Below, piece by piece: positions 32,360 through 42,084 of a DNA stretch of 64,000 nucleotides. The notes under the pieces are model-generated. The model was given only the letters and a program-made list of their open reading frames with translations. It did no database searches and was not told where the DNA came from. The DNA is taken from positions 496,001 through 560,000 of the forward strand of contig NZ_JALPRE010000001.1 of assembly GCF_023195925.1 (NCBI RefSeq), read 5' to 3'. The stretch is from Aquimarina acroporae (GTDB lineage: Bacteria > Bacteroidota > Bacteroidia > Flavobacteriales > Flavobacteriaceae). The position numbers and the translations under genes are program-made. Each line of letters begins with the position of its first letter. Position 1 is the first letter of the stretch.

Positions 32360-33451
32360 ATGAGAAAAACAATAGTTTTTGCCACCATGCTAACCATCAC
32401 CTTACTCTTACCATTTCAAAAGGCATCTAGCCAAATATCGTCTAAACCTTTTGAATTTCAGTTTGAAAACAAAACCTTAAAAGGGTTGATTGAACAACCA
32501 AATAACCAAACACCCAAAGCTATGGTTATTATTATTCCGGGATATGGTAAGACCAATTTTGTTGAAGGAGGATGGTACTCTAACACAAGAAAAAAACTGG
32601 CGCAATCCGGATTAACCGTATGTTTTTGGGATAAAATGGGATGTGGAAAAAGTGAAGGTGAATTCGATGCACAGCAACCAGTTGAAAACTCTGCCAAAGA
32701 GGCTATTGCTGCAATTCAGAAGCTTAAAAAATTAAAAACTCCTGGGTCTGAAAAGATAGGGCTTTGGGGAATAAGTCGAGCAGGTTGGATCGTACCATTA
32801 ATCAATGAACAGTACCCTATCGACTTTTGGATTTCAGTAAGCGGTACAAATGACAAAGAAAACTTTGGTTATTTACTTAAATCAAACCTCATCATCGAAG
32901 GAAAAGAAAAGCAAGAAGCTGATAGATTGTATACATCATGGATGTTGGGTCATAAAATTTTTAGTACTGGTGGTACCTATGAAGAGTATGAAAAGGCAAT
33001 GCTACCGCTACGACAGGATCCTATGTGTCAAAAACTTTTTGGCTACAGTCTTAAACCCAAAGAAAATGAAGAAAAGGAGAAAAAAGATTACATACGAGAA
33101 CAGCTACAATATACAAACAAAGGACACTTTGATCAAGAAACTGGACTGTGGTCCTATATTGATAATTTTGACAAAACATTGCTCAAATTAAACTGCCCTG
33201 TCTTAGCCTTATTTGGAGCCAATGATTCACAGATTGATTGGCGTAAAACCAAAAAGTTATACGAAGAAACCATAGGGACAAATCCAAACTCAAATTTAAC
33301 AGTAAAGATATTTGAAAACTGTAATCACACCATACAAAAGTGTATCACTTGTGGATGGCGAGAAGATTTATCGGCCTTACAATGGCAAACCTGTGATAAC
33401 TATTATGAAACTATGGAAGAGTGGTTGAAAAGACAAAAAATTGTGGAGTAA
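32360..33451 (+). CDS. Secreted alpha/beta hydrolase (dienelactone-hydrolase-like)
   Basis: 363 residues from ATG 32360, which opens a good signal peptide (residues 1-24, KASSQ); an in-frame TTG at 32333 is rejected. Core: LKGLIEQPNN, VIIIPGYGKTN, WDKMGCGKSEGEF, elbow LWGISRAGWIVPL (Ser about 142), acid in FGANDSQIDW and His in NCNHTI. The GISRAGWIVP segment is close to GFSQAGWIIP in the 58157 protein, so the two are paralogues. A faint GTAACATTT module lies at 32,288. Confidence 0.86.
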   Translation: MRKTIVFATMLTITLLLPFQKASSQISSKPFEFQFENKTLKGLIEQPNNQTPKAMVIIIPGYGKTNFVEGGWYSNTRKKLAQSGLTVCFWDKMGCGKSEGEFDAQQPVENSAKEAIAAIQKLKKLKTPGSEKIGLWGISRAGWIVPLINEQYPIDFWISVSGTNDKENFGYLLKSNLIIEGKEKQEADRLYTSWMLGHKIFSTGGTYEEYEKAMLPLRQDPMCQKLFGYSLKPKENEEKEKKDYIREQLQYTNKGHFDQETGLWSYIDNFDKTLLKLNCPVLALFGANDSQIDWRKTKKLYEETIGTNPNSNLTVKIFENCNHTIQKCITCGWREDLSALQWQTCDNYYETMEEWLKRQKIVE

Positions 33452-33536
33452 ATTTGAATATAGTTGTATTATATGATAATCCCCATATCTTGCACAAAAC
33501 CGATGTATCGTCTATCATAATAAAAACCTAACCTAA

Positions 33537-34022
33537 ATGGCAGTTTGGATGCAAATCATAGGGATTCGTAAGATGAACTCATTTGAAAAAGAAAAAGAAC
33601 GTATTGCTATAATACTGAGTTCTGAAAATCTGGATTGGAAATTAAAAAAGGAAAGTAGTATTGAATATTTTGAATTCATCTTTCAACATGAAAAGATAAA
33701 AGTATACTTTGATCATCCTAATTTTATACAGTTTTCGGGAACATCTAGACTCTTTGCAAAGTGGTTTGAGTTTGCAGATCAAAAAAATAAAGAATTAACC
33801 AATGAGATAAGAAACGTTTTAAAACAAGTTTCTGCAAAATGTAGTATTGATGAATTGCTCTACTTCTCTGAATGGTTTTTCTCTTTGGATGATATAAAAT
33901 TAGGTGAAGTAATGTTTGAAGAACTCATACAACAAATAGAAAAATATCCTGATCTTAAAAGCACAGAACTATTCGGACTCGAATCAAACCAGTACTACAC
34001 TGAAAAAGTAAAAAATTACTAA
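33537..34022 (+). CDS. Protein of unknown function
   Basis: 161 residues from the ATG at 33537; an alternative in-frame ATG at 33573 would drop the first 12. No signal peptide. Acidic, aromatic rich, with EYFEFIFQHEKIKVYFDHPNF and a Trp-containing WFEFADQ. Near the C-terminus EVMFEELIQQIEKYPDLK suggests a helical end. No family recognised. Isolated gene with 80-170 bp gaps on each side. Confidence 0.72.
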   Translation: MAVWMQIIGIRKMNSFEKEKERIAIILSSENLDWKLKKESSIEYFEFIFQHEKIKVYFDHPNFIQFSGTSRLFAKWFEFADQKNKELTNEIRNVLKQVSAKCSIDELLYFSEWFFSLDDIKLGEVMFEELIQQIEKYPDLKSTELFGLESNQYYTEKVKNY

Positions 34023-34101
34023 CCAATTTGTTTTAGCGTCCTTAGAATGTTAATAATTGTGAAATTTAGAATTTGAAAAAAAATGGTAGCAGCAAAATAT
34101 C

Positions 34102-34109
34102 TATATTTG
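34102..34109 (+). promoter_or_regulatory. -7 promoter element for the BNR-repeat gene
   Basis: TATATTTG matches TAnnTTTG. A possible -33 TTTG lies at 34072-34075, slightly further than usual. The start codon at 34201 would follow a leader of about 85 bases. Confidence 0.4.
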
Positions 34110-34200
34110 GCTTAGTACCAAATTATGACGTTTTGCTGATCACCTGCCCTACCCTTATTATGCAAAATGTTCTATTTCATAATAATGAACCAAAAAAACA

Positions 34201-37200
34201 ATGACTATTTTTTTTTCACTTTCATCTAACTCAACAATTAACAAGCATTTCGTCAAAACCCTAAAACTTCTTCTTATTTGTGCTTTCCTATTGCCCATAA
34301 CCAATCATGCACAAAAAAGAAAAAAGAAAGTTCAGGAACCTATCTTAAAAATTACAGACTCTTTATTTCATGGTTTACAATGGAGGAATATTGGACCATT
34401 TAGAGGAGGTAGAAGTGTTGCGTCTACGGGAGTTATAGGTCAACCGCATACGTATTATATGGGCTCTACAGGTGGAGGCGTATACAAAACTACTGATGAT
34501 GGTATAACCTGGAAAAACATTTCAGATAAGTTCTTTAAAACAGGTTCTGTGGGTGCCATTACAGTCTCCGAAAGTGATACTAACATTGTAGTGGTTGGTA
34601 TGGGAGAGCATCCTGCCCGTGGCGTTATGACTTCGATGGGAGATGGTATATACAAATCTATGGATGCAGGAAAAACATGGACTCATCTGGGACTGGAGAA
34701 CACTCGTCATATTTCTGATGTAATTATTCACCCTACAAATCCGAACATCATGTATGTAGCCGCGCAAGGTGCGCAATATGCTCCAACCAAAGAACGAGGA
34801 ATTTACAGAAGTACCGATGGAGGTAACACCTGGGAACAGGTATTATATGTTAATACTACTACTGGAGCTTCTTCCTTGTCTATGGATATGACTAATCCTC
34901 GAATCTTGTATGCTTCTATGTGGCAGCATCGTCGCTATCCCTGGATTATGGAATCTGGAGGAGAGTATTCTGGATTATATAAATCTACAGATGGAGGAGA
35001 TACTTGGACCAAGTTAAAAGAAGGCCTGCCAGAAGAATTCGGAAAATCTGGAATATCGGTTTCCAGAGCAAATCCAAACCGGGTCTTTTCAGTAATTGAA
35101 GCTGAAGGTAAAAAAGGAGGTGTATATCGTTCTGATGATGCAGGAAAAAAATGGAAACAAGTAAATAGCAACCGTGTAAATGTAGCTCGTTCATGGTATT
35201 ATATGGAGATTTTTGCCGATCCGCAGAATGAAAATGTAGTTTATGTCCTAAATGCACCGGTGATGAAATCTATCGACGGAGGTAAAAGCTTTTCTAACAT
35301 CCCTGTACCCCATGGAGATAATCACCATCTTTGGATTAATCCATATGACAACAATAATCTTATTAATTCTAATGATGGCGGTGCTAATATTTCTTTCAAT
35401 GGTGGAAAAAGTTGGAGCACACAACAAAATCAAGCTACAGCTCAGTTTTATCGTGTGATTACTGATAACCTGGTTCCTTACAATGTATATGGAGGTCAAC
35501 AAGATAACTCTGCAATTGCTATTGCTAGTCGTACCAATGATCAGGGAATTGATTGGAAAGATTGGTATTCTGTAGCCGGAGGAGAAAGTGCATTTATCGC
35601 ATTTGACCCAAATAACCCTGAAACCGTTTATGGTGGAACCTACCAGGGTAATATTAGCAAGTGGACAAAATCCTCTAGAGAGCAAAAGGCAATTAAAGAA
35701 TATCCTGAATTAGGATTGAGTATAGCCCCAAAAGATTCTAAATATCGTTACAACTGGAATGCTCCTATTATTTCATCTCCTCATAACAGAAACACTATTT
35801 ACCATGCAGGAAATGTCGTGTTTAAAACAACCGATGGTGGTATTACCTGGACTACAATTAGCCCTGACTTAACAAAAAATGAAAAAGACAAGCATGGCCC
35901 GGGTGGAGGACCCTATACCAACGAAGCCGCAGGAGGAGAAAACTATAATACCATCACAGCTTTGGTAGAATCACAGCATCAAGAAGGCCTCCTTTATGCC
36001 GGGACAGATGATGGTTTATTACACATTACTAAAAATGACGGTACCAATTGGGAGAATGTTACTCCACCAGGTATTACTGATGGTATTATAAATAGCATAG
36101 ATATCTCTCAACATGATCCTGCTGTTGCCTATGTTGTGATTATGCGATACAAATCATTGGATCTAAAATCATACATTTTTAAAACAAGTGATTATGGTAA
36201 AACGTGGGTAAAAATCGTTAATGGATTGGACGACCCTAATGGATTTACCAGAGTAGTCAGAGCAGATAAAAAAAGAAAAGGGTTGCTATATGCTGGCACC
36301 GAGACAGGATTATATGTATCTAATGATGATGGTGCCTATTGGCAGCGTCTTACTTTAAACTTGCCGGTTGTAGCTATTAATGACCTAACTATTCAAGACA
36401 ATGATTTGGTCGCTGCAACCTCAGGACGTGGATTTTGGATCTTAGATGATTTAGGTGTTCTTCAAAATATGACCACAGAAAAACAGGCTGTTCAATTATT
36501 TAAACCAAAAGACAGTTATCGCATTTTTGGTGGAACCTCTAAAGCAGTCGGACAAGGTGCCAATCCCAAAAGTGGAGTGACCTTTGATTACTACTTGAAC
36601 AAAGACGCAGACACTTTAGATTTAAAGTTGGAGATACTACAAGGAGCAGAAGTAATCAGAACTTATACCAATAAAAAACCTAAAGACTTTAAATCTTGGC
36701 CGGGTGGACCAGCTAAACCTAAAATCTTACCTTCAAAAAAAGGATACAATAGATTTACTTGGGATTTTAATCGAGAAGCTATCCCTGCTATTAAAAAGGT
36801 ATTCGTATTTGGTGGACTTTCTGGATCTAGTGTTCCTCCTGGAAAATACACCTTAAGGTTATCACTAGAAGACCAAACGGTAGAAACCGAAGCCGTTATT
36901 CGTCCTAATCCTGCAATTCAATCTACTCCCGAAGATTTTGCAGTTCAACAGAATATCCTTGTGAACATAGAAAATACTTTAAAAGATATGCACGAATCGG
37001 TTATTCAAATGCGTTCAGCAAAGGCACAATTAACCCATTATGCCAAACTTTTAAAAGAAAATGACGATGCAAAGACATTACTTGAAAAAGGTGAAGATTT
37101 GGAGAAACGCATCAATAATTGGGAAGAGAATTTGGTACAAGAGAAACAGAAAACATTTCAGGATGTCATCAATTTTAATAACAAACTCAATGCACAATTG

Positions 37201-37395
37201 ATACAACTATTAAATTACATCGATCAAGCCGATCCAAAAGTGACTCAAGGCGCCAAAGAACGTTTTGATGATCTTATGAAAGATTGGCAAGTGTATAAGA
37301 ATGAAAGAGATGCGATTATCAATACCGAGATGAAAGCCTATAACGATCTTTACAAATCATTAAATATTCCGGCTCTTATAATTGAAAAGAAGTAG
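34201..37395 (+). CDS. Large secreted BNR/VPS10-like repeat protein
   Basis: 1064 residues, signal peptide about 1-37 (NHAQ). Many Asp-box (BNR) repeats: [70 protein letters not shown], and [12 protein letters not shown], so the first 770 residues form two beta-propellers of the sortilin/VPS10 type. A C-terminal beta domain ([20 protein letters not shown]) and a helical tail (about 920-1064) follow. Such proteins are common exports of marine Bacteroidota; glycosidase activity is sometimes proposed but not shown by motif. Confidence 0.9.
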   Translation: MTIFFSLSSNSTINKHFVKTLKLLLICAFLLPITNHAQKRKKKVQEPILKITDSLFHGLQWRNIGPFRGGRSVASTGVIGQPHTYYMGSTGGGVYKTTDDGITWKNISDKFFKTGSVGAITVSESDTNIVVVGMGEHPARGVMTSMGDGIYKSMDAGKTWTHLGLENTRHISDVIIHPTNPNIMYVAAQGAQYAPTKERGIYRSTDGGNTWEQVLYVNTTTGASSLSMDMTNPRILYASMWQHRRYPWIMESGGEYSGLYKSTDGGDTWTKLKEGLPEEFGKSGISVSRANPNRVFSVIEAEGKKGGVYRSDDAGKKWKQVNSNRVNVARSWYYMEIFADPQNENVVYVLNAPVMKSIDGGKSFSNIPVPHGDNHHLWINPYDNNNLINSNDGGANISFNGGKSWSTQQNQATAQFYRVITDNLVPYNVYGGQQDNSAIAIASRTNDQGIDWKDWYSVAGGESAFIAFDPNNPETVYGGTYQGNISKWTKSSREQKAIKEYPELGLSIAPKDSKYRYNWNAPIISSPHNRNTIYHAGNVVFKTTDGGITWTTISPDLTKNEKDKHGPGGGPYTNEAAGGENYNTITALVESQHQEGLLYAGTDDGLLHITKNDGTNWENVTPPGITDGIINSIDISQHDPAVAYVVIMRYKSLDLKSYIFKTSDYGKTWVKIVNGLDDPNGFTRVVRADKKRKGLLYAGTETGLYVSNDDGAYWQRLTLNLPVVAINDLTIQDNDLVAATSGRGFWILDDLGVLQNMTTEKQAVQLFKPKDSYRIFGGTSKAVGQGANPKSGVTFDYYLNKDADTLDLKLEILQGAEVIRTYTNKKPKDFKSWPGGPAKPKILPSKKGYNRFTWDFNREAIPAIKKVFVFGGLSGSSVPPGKYTLRLSLEDQTVETEAVIRPNPAIQSTPEDFAVQQNILVNIENTLKDMHESVIQMRSAKAQLTHYAKLLKENDDAKTLLEKGEDLEKRINNWEENLVQEKQKTFQDVINFNNKLNAQLIQLLNYIDQADPKVTQGAKERFDDLMKDWQVYKNERDAIINTEMKAYNDLYKSLNIPALIIEKK

Positions 37396-37731
37396 TCAAT
37401 TAGTAAGGAGTATTAACCGGCAAATAGGTACCATACCTAATTTGTAATAGCTATTTACGAATATTTCCAAGAGGATCATCATTCTTGGCAATAAATTTAT
37501 TCTCAAAATTAAACGAATAATGAAAACTACATAGGTTTATTTTTTACTCAATCAAGGCATAATGAACAAAAAGTTCGTGACAAATATTAAAAAAACACTG
37601 GTTATTACATAATTTCCAGTTAAATAACATCGGTTATTACTTCTTAACTAATGCAACTATGTTGCTTTTGTAAAAATTAATTTAAATTTACATAGTAAAT
37701 AATTTAAGATCCATTAAAAAACAATGTAAAT
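37396..37731. other. Non-coding stretch between the BNR gene and the carbonic anhydrase gene
   Basis: 336 bp with no gene. Small symmetric bits occur (GCAAC TAT GTTGC near 37,653, ACTGG...CCAGT near 37,612), none convincing. The end (AATTTAAATTTACATAG) is AT-rich and likely carries the promoter of the 37732 gene. No array-type site is seen. Confidence 0.5.
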
Positions 37732-38445
37732 ATGTTACAACGAAAATTTGACGAAGTAGTAAAAAAAGAGTTTCCCAACGCCTTGGACGCAAAAGACACT
37801 TCAATTCATTATTTAGGTAAAATGCAAATTGAACATAAACTAGATATTTCAAAAGTACTCATGGCGACTTCTGTTTGTTCTGACGACATTAATGTACCGT
37901 CTACTACTTTTTTCAATGTTCTCTTTGGACCATTTGTTATGGGAGGACTTGGTGGTATTCCTTTTGTTGGTCAAACCGGTATGACAGCATTTGCACATCA
38001 CATTCCCGATGAAGGAAGTGCCTTTATTTTTTATGGGCCTCATATCGGAATTACTTTAGATGGAGAATTAGGTAAAATGTATCGACCAAGAATGGAAGAA
38101 ACTGGTAATTCATGCGGTGCTTTGATGCTTGCTTTAAGCCGTCTTCAAGACGATAATTATGCGCCTGTTATGAACGATGATGATTATCAGCAAATGAAGT
38201 TGGAAGAAAGTTTAATGCCCTACAAAGAAGAAATACTTGCAAGTGAGAATCAATCAAAAGCTATTACAGAAGCAACTTATAAAATAATAGACAAAAAAGT
38301 TCACGAGTACTTAAAAACGTGCAAGAATGAATTTCATGTTGATAAAGTAACCCTATTGGGAGGTATAATTATAAATACCGACTATGGATTGGATGATTAT
38401 TTTGATGCAAGAAATTTTGAAGTTATAGATTTAAAAAGCCTATAA
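37732..38445 (+). CDS. LCIB-type beta-carbonic anhydrase-like protein
   Basis: 237 residues. Resembles the limiting-CO2-inducible LCIB/LCIC family first known in algae: SVCSDDIN (Cys 49), GGLGGIPFVGQTGMTAFAHHIPDEG (His 89/90, shown as a block at 71-95), YGPHIGI (about 101-107) and SCGALM (Cys 128). Cys 49, one of the His and Cys 128 would hold the catalytic zinc. The family hydrates CO2 in a beta-CA-like fold; some members lack activity. Cytoplasmic, single gene, not beside inorganic-carbon transporters. Confidence 0.82.
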   Translation: MLQRKFDEVVKKEFPNALDAKDTSIHYLGKMQIEHKLDISKVLMATSVCSDDINVPSTTFFNVLFGPFVMGGLGGIPFVGQTGMTAFAHHIPDEGSAFIFYGPHIGITLDGELGKMYRPRMEETGNSCGALMLALSRLQDDNYAPVMNDDDYQQMKLEESLMPYKEEILASENQSKAITEATYKIIDKKVHEYLKTCKNEFHVDKVTLLGGIIINTDYGLDDYFDARNFEVIDLKSL

Positions 38446-38762
38446 TATTGAGTACCATAGCTATTTTTTCTCTTTCCCGAAAGAATAACAATCAAATGAT
38501 AGATTCAATTTCGCCAGGGTAAATGAATAATCTTAGTGGTGCAACCGCATGATTAAAACAATCAAGAATTACGAATAGAAATAAGTAATTAGCTTATCGA
38601 CTCTATACAAGAATCAACTAAGATATATTCTAAGCCTTAGTATTCTTTGGATAAAAAATGTAGTGATTTTCTGAATCCACAAAATGGCTTAAACAAAATC
38701 GGCTATAGAACTGCATAAAGGGTATAAAAATACCCTTTATGCTTATGGCTAAAAATTAGAGA
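38446..38762. other. Non-coding stretch before the DUF1624 gene
   Basis: 317 bp with no gene. The only structure is the perfect hairpin at 38713-38742, listed separately. The rest shows no array-type site or repeat. Confidence 0.5.
38713..38742. promoter_or_regulatory. Perfect 12-bp inverted repeat upstream of the DUF1624 gene
   Basis: GCATAAAGGGTA (38713-38724) and TACCCTTTATGC (38731-38742) flank TAAAAA. The ATG of the next gene is 21 bp away. There is no T-run, so it is not a typical terminator; an operator or a leader hairpin that hides the ribosome binding site is more likely. Confidence 0.6.
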
Positions 38763-39902
38763 ATGCAAAACAAAAAAAAAGCAATTAGAATTGCTGCTAT
38801 CGATATATTAAGGGGTTTTGTGATGTTAATAATGCTGGTAGATCATGTTAGAGAACATTTTTTTACTCATCATCAAGTATCAGACCCTATGATCATTCAG
38901 CAAACGGATAGTAGTTTATTTTTCACCAGATTACTAGCACACTTATGTGCTCCTATTTTTGTCTTTTTAACTGGATTATCGGCATGGTTATATTCAAATC
39001 CGCAAGGTAAACCTTCAAGATCGGCTACTTCCTTTTTGTTAAAAAGAGGATTGTTCTTAATCCTACTAGAAGTAACACTAATCAATTTTTCTTGGTCTGC
39101 CTCCTACAACACACTTTATTTACAGGTTATATGGGCGATTGGACTAAGTATGATTTGCTTGGCGTTTTTTAGTAAAATACCAAGAATTTGGATTGGAATA
39201 CTAGGATTCGCAATTATTTTTGGTCACAATTTATTAACTCCAATTACATTTGATAACACTGAGTTAGGTTATAATTTTTGGACCATACTGCATGATAGAG
39301 GCTATTTAGCCATTGATAATTTTATCAATACCAGAGTTTCTTATCCTGTATTGCCTTGGATTGGTGTAATTTTATTGGGCTATTTTTCTGGTCCCCTTTA
39401 TCATTATCATGTAAAACCTATAAGAAGGCAAAAAATACTTATGTTATTAGGTGTTTCTATGCTCATTTTACTTTTAGTGTTAAGAGGTTTGAATATTTAT
39501 GGGGAAACTCTGCCTTGGGAGGAGCATAACTCCGCGATAAAAACAATAATGTCGTTTCTTAATTATACCAAATATCCTCCATCCTTACATTTTTTATTAT
39601 TTACCCTAGGCATTGGTCTGTTATTACTGTCTTATTTTGAAAAGTTCAACAACAAATTTTTCGAAATATTAAAAGTATATGGTTCTGCTCCTATGTTTTT
39701 TTATATAGTTCATCTTTACGTTCTACTCATAGTACACGGTGTTTTGATCTATACTATAAATAATGGAGAGGTTGTGAAAATGAATCATGTGTACCAACTC
39801 TGGTTAATTTCAATTGTATTATCTATAGTATTATACTTCCCCACAAAAAAATTCTCTAATTATAATCGTCGAAGTACATCAAAGCTTATTAAATATTTTT
39901 AG
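38763..39902 (+). CDS. DUF1624 / HGSNAT-like multi-pass membrane protein
   Basis: 379 residues, nine to ten hydrophobic helices. Opening RIAAIDILRGFVMLIMLVDHVREHF (residues 8-32, with the D-h-h-R-G and D-H) and APIFVFLTGLSAWLY (about 62-76) are the signature of the heparan-alpha-glucosaminide acetyltransferase / YeiB-like superfamily. In related enzymes the early His helps move an acetyl group across the membrane. Substrate here unknown. Expression may be gated by the hairpin before it. Confidence 0.84.
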   Translation: MQNKKKAIRIAAIDILRGFVMLIMLVDHVREHFFTHHQVSDPMIIQQTDSSLFFTRLLAHLCAPIFVFLTGLSAWLYSNPQGKPSRSATSFLLKRGLFLILLEVTLINFSWSASYNTLYLQVIWAIGLSMICLAFFSKIPRIWIGILGFAIIFGHNLLTPITFDNTELGYNFWTILHDRGYLAIDNFINTRVSYPVLPWIGVILLGYFSGPLYHYHVKPIRRQKILMLLGVSMLILLLVLRGLNIYGETLPWEEHNSAIKTIMSFLNYTKYPPSLHFLLFTLGIGLLLLSYFEKFNNKFFEILKVYGSAPMFFYIVHLYVLLIVHGVLIYTINNGEVVKMNHVYQLWLISIVLSIVLYFPTKKFSNYNRRSTSKLIKYF

Positions 39903-40058
39903 GTTATCATTCAATTTATTTTATCATTACTAAAGATTATAGTAACTCTTATGTGCATCATATAAAATCGTAATTAAAGTCTTAAACAATTCAATCTTTT
40001 AACTAAGAAAACCAATACTAAACAACTACTTAAGCCTTCTGCCCTACTTCTCTAAGCA

Positions 40059-40165
40059 CTTATATGTCATCATAACAATAAATATTGAGCTAAGAGCAAA
40101 AAATAAAACCAAAAATATAGTAACATTTTAGTCTGCCATCACACATATATTAAATATCATCTAAC
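40059..40165 (+). repeat. Solitary relic of a type A attC-like site
   Basis: Far from the array. The head TATATGTCATCATAACA and the tail GTAACATTTTAGTCTGCCATCACACATATATTAAA match type A, but the body is shortened and no GTT core follows (ATCATCTAAC instead). It carries the intact module listed at 40121-40148. It suggests that cassette sites, or a shared ancestor element, also sit singly in the chromosome. Confidence 0.6.
40121..40148 (+). promoter_or_regulatory. Promoter-like module before the CocE-type gene
   Basis: GTAAC (40121-40125), ATTTT and, after exactly 16 nt, ACACATA (40142-40148). It is 37 bp upstream of the ATG at 40185. Sequence and spacing match the array copies. Confidence 0.5.
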
Positions 40166-40184
40166 ACACAAAATCATCTACAAA

Positions 40185-41927
40185 ATGCAAAAAACTCTTA
40201 TCATCATTATTCTGGCTTGTATTCACTGTTTATCGGTTCACGCGCAGGACATTGATATAAAACTCTACGAAAATATTCCTATGAGAGATGGTATAAAACT
40301 ATCGGCAAACATATATTTCCCCGATAGTTTAGAGAAATCACACCCTGTAATACTAGTATATACGCCTTATGTAAATGATGAAGGCGTTAAACGAGGAATG
40401 TTTTTTGCCAAAAATGGTTTTGTATTCGTTACTCTGGATTTAAGAGGAAGAGGAAATTCGGAAGGAGAATACAGACCATTCGAAAAAGATGGTATCGATG
40501 GTTATGATGCGATCAACTGGATAAGCCAACAAGATTGGTGTAATGGTAATATTGGAATGATGGGGGGGTCATATCGAGGTATGGTACAATGGATGACGTT
40601 AAAGAACAAACCAACAGCTCTTAAAACTATTGTTCCTACCGCTTCTGTTGGCCCTGGTATCGACTTTCCAAAATTTGGTGGAATATTTGGGAACTACACC
40701 TTACGATGGTTGAATCTTACCGGAGGTAATAGCCAAAACAGTAATTTGTTTGGGGATACAACGTTTTGGAATAATAAAGACAAAAAGAAATATAAAGAGT
40801 TTGTTCCTTTCAAAGACTGGGATCTCCTAGCACTTAATAAACGTAACCCTGTTTTTCAAACATGGATTTCTCATCCCGATTTTGATGAATATTGGCAAAA
40901 CTTCTATCCTACTCTAGAAGACTATGCTTCTTTTGACATCCCAATTCTCACAATTACAGGATACTTTGATGCCGATCAACCGGGAGCAATGACCTATTAT
41001 GAAGATCATATGAAATACGGTAATCCCGGCGGGAAAGCTAACCACTATTTAATTATGGGGCCTTGGTCTCATGCTGGTACCCGTAAGCCTGTTACAGAAT
41101 TAGGAGGACTAACCTTTGGAAGTGATTCTAAACTCGATATGATGCAACTTCATTTAGAATGGTTCAATTGGACACTTAAAAACGGTAAAAAGCCAGATTT
41201 TTTAAAGGATCAAGTAAACTACTATATGATGAATGATAACAAATGGATGTATGCAAATGAAATGAACAGGATAGCCAATGATACCCTTACCTACTACCTA
41301 TCTAGTACAGATTCTGATGCCAAACTATTAATCGATCCTGGCCATCTTTCAACACAAAAATCTTCTAATGCCGAAACTGATACTATTATTTATGATCCAT
41401 TAGATGTAGAAGAAACCGAAAGTTATTCTGGATCAAATTACTATACCGCACCTATACCCATCGAAGAAAAAGGAAGAGTACTTTATGTATCTAACAAGTT
41501 GGATAATAACACCACGGTCTTTGGAAGATTTGAAGTAGGTTTATACCTAACTCTTAATGTTCCCGATACCGATATGGAAGTATCGTTATATGCGGTAGAT
41601 GCAGCTGGTGAAACCCAATATATAGGATCTGATATGCTACGGTTGCGATATCGAGAGGGATTAGACAAACCAAAATTGGTAAAACCGGGTAAAATTTTCT
41701 TTTGCAAATTCGATACCCCCTTTATTACAGGACTTGAATTGAAAAAAGACAGTAGATTCATATTAAAAATCAATGCTGTAGACCTGGACTATGTTCAAAA
41801 AAACTATAATTCTGGGAAGAACGTTTCACTAGAAACAAAAAAAGATGCCCTAAAAGCCGAAATTAAGATTCATCATTCTTTAGAAAATCCTAGTTACCTA
41901 AAAATACCTTTCAGTTCTAAAAATTAG
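40185..41927 (+). CDS. Secreted CocE/NonD-family acyl hydrolase
   Basis: 580 residues, signal peptide 1-20 (SVHAQ). N-terminal alpha/beta-hydrolase: IPMRDGIKLSANIYFPD, VILVYTPY, FVTLDLRGRGNSEGEY, IGMMGGSYRGMVQWM (nucleophile Ser in GGSYRG, about 129), a helical cap around YWQNFYPTLEDYASFDIPILTITGYFDAD (shown as endpoints, acid Asp), and WSHAG with the catalytic His (about 303). A C-terminal jelly-roll domain (about 410-560) completes the X-Pro dipeptidase/cocaine-esterase (CocE/NonD) architecture. Likely an exported peptidase or esterase. Confidence 0.92.
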   Translation: MQKTLIIIILACIHCLSVHAQDIDIKLYENIPMRDGIKLSANIYFPDSLEKSHPVILVYTPYVNDEGVKRGMFFAKNGFVFVTLDLRGRGNSEGEYRPFEKDGIDGYDAINWISQQDWCNGNIGMMGGSYRGMVQWMTLKNKPTALKTIVPTASVGPGIDFPKFGGIFGNYTLRWLNLTGGNSQNSNLFGDTTFWNNKDKKKYKEFVPFKDWDLLALNKRNPVFQTWISHPDFDEYWQNFYPTLEDYASFDIPILTITGYFDADQPGAMTYYEDHMKYGNPGGKANHYLIMGPWSHAGTRKPVTELGGLTFGSDSKLDMMQLHLEWFNWTLKNGKKPDFLKDQVNYYMMNDNKWMYANEMNRIANDTLTYYLSSTDSDAKLLIDPGHLSTQKSSNAETDTIIYDPLDVEETESYSGSNYYTAPIPIEEKGRVLYVSNKLDNNTTVFGRFEVGLYLTLNVPDTDMEVSLYAVDAAGETQYIGSDMLRLRYREGLDKPKLVKPGKIFFCKFDTPFITGLELKKDSRFILKINAVDLDYVQKNYNSGKNVSLETKKDALKAEIKIHHSLENPSYLKIPFSSKN

Positions 41928-42084
41928 TTATTATACAATGTAGTATTGAAAACTAAAACGGAAGACATTCAAAGACTTGAAAGTAAGTAAACCAAAAAGT
42001 ATACAAGATTCGAAAATCTGTATAAGAAGTTGAGCCTACCTCACCCCTACCTTTGCCTTATTACTTTAAACTAAAAACAGGCAA

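Noticed and set aside
34455..35685. Several minus-strand frames of 66-145 codons inside the BNR-repeat gene
   Set aside because: They mirror the repeated Asp-box codons; the plus-strand protein is clearly real.
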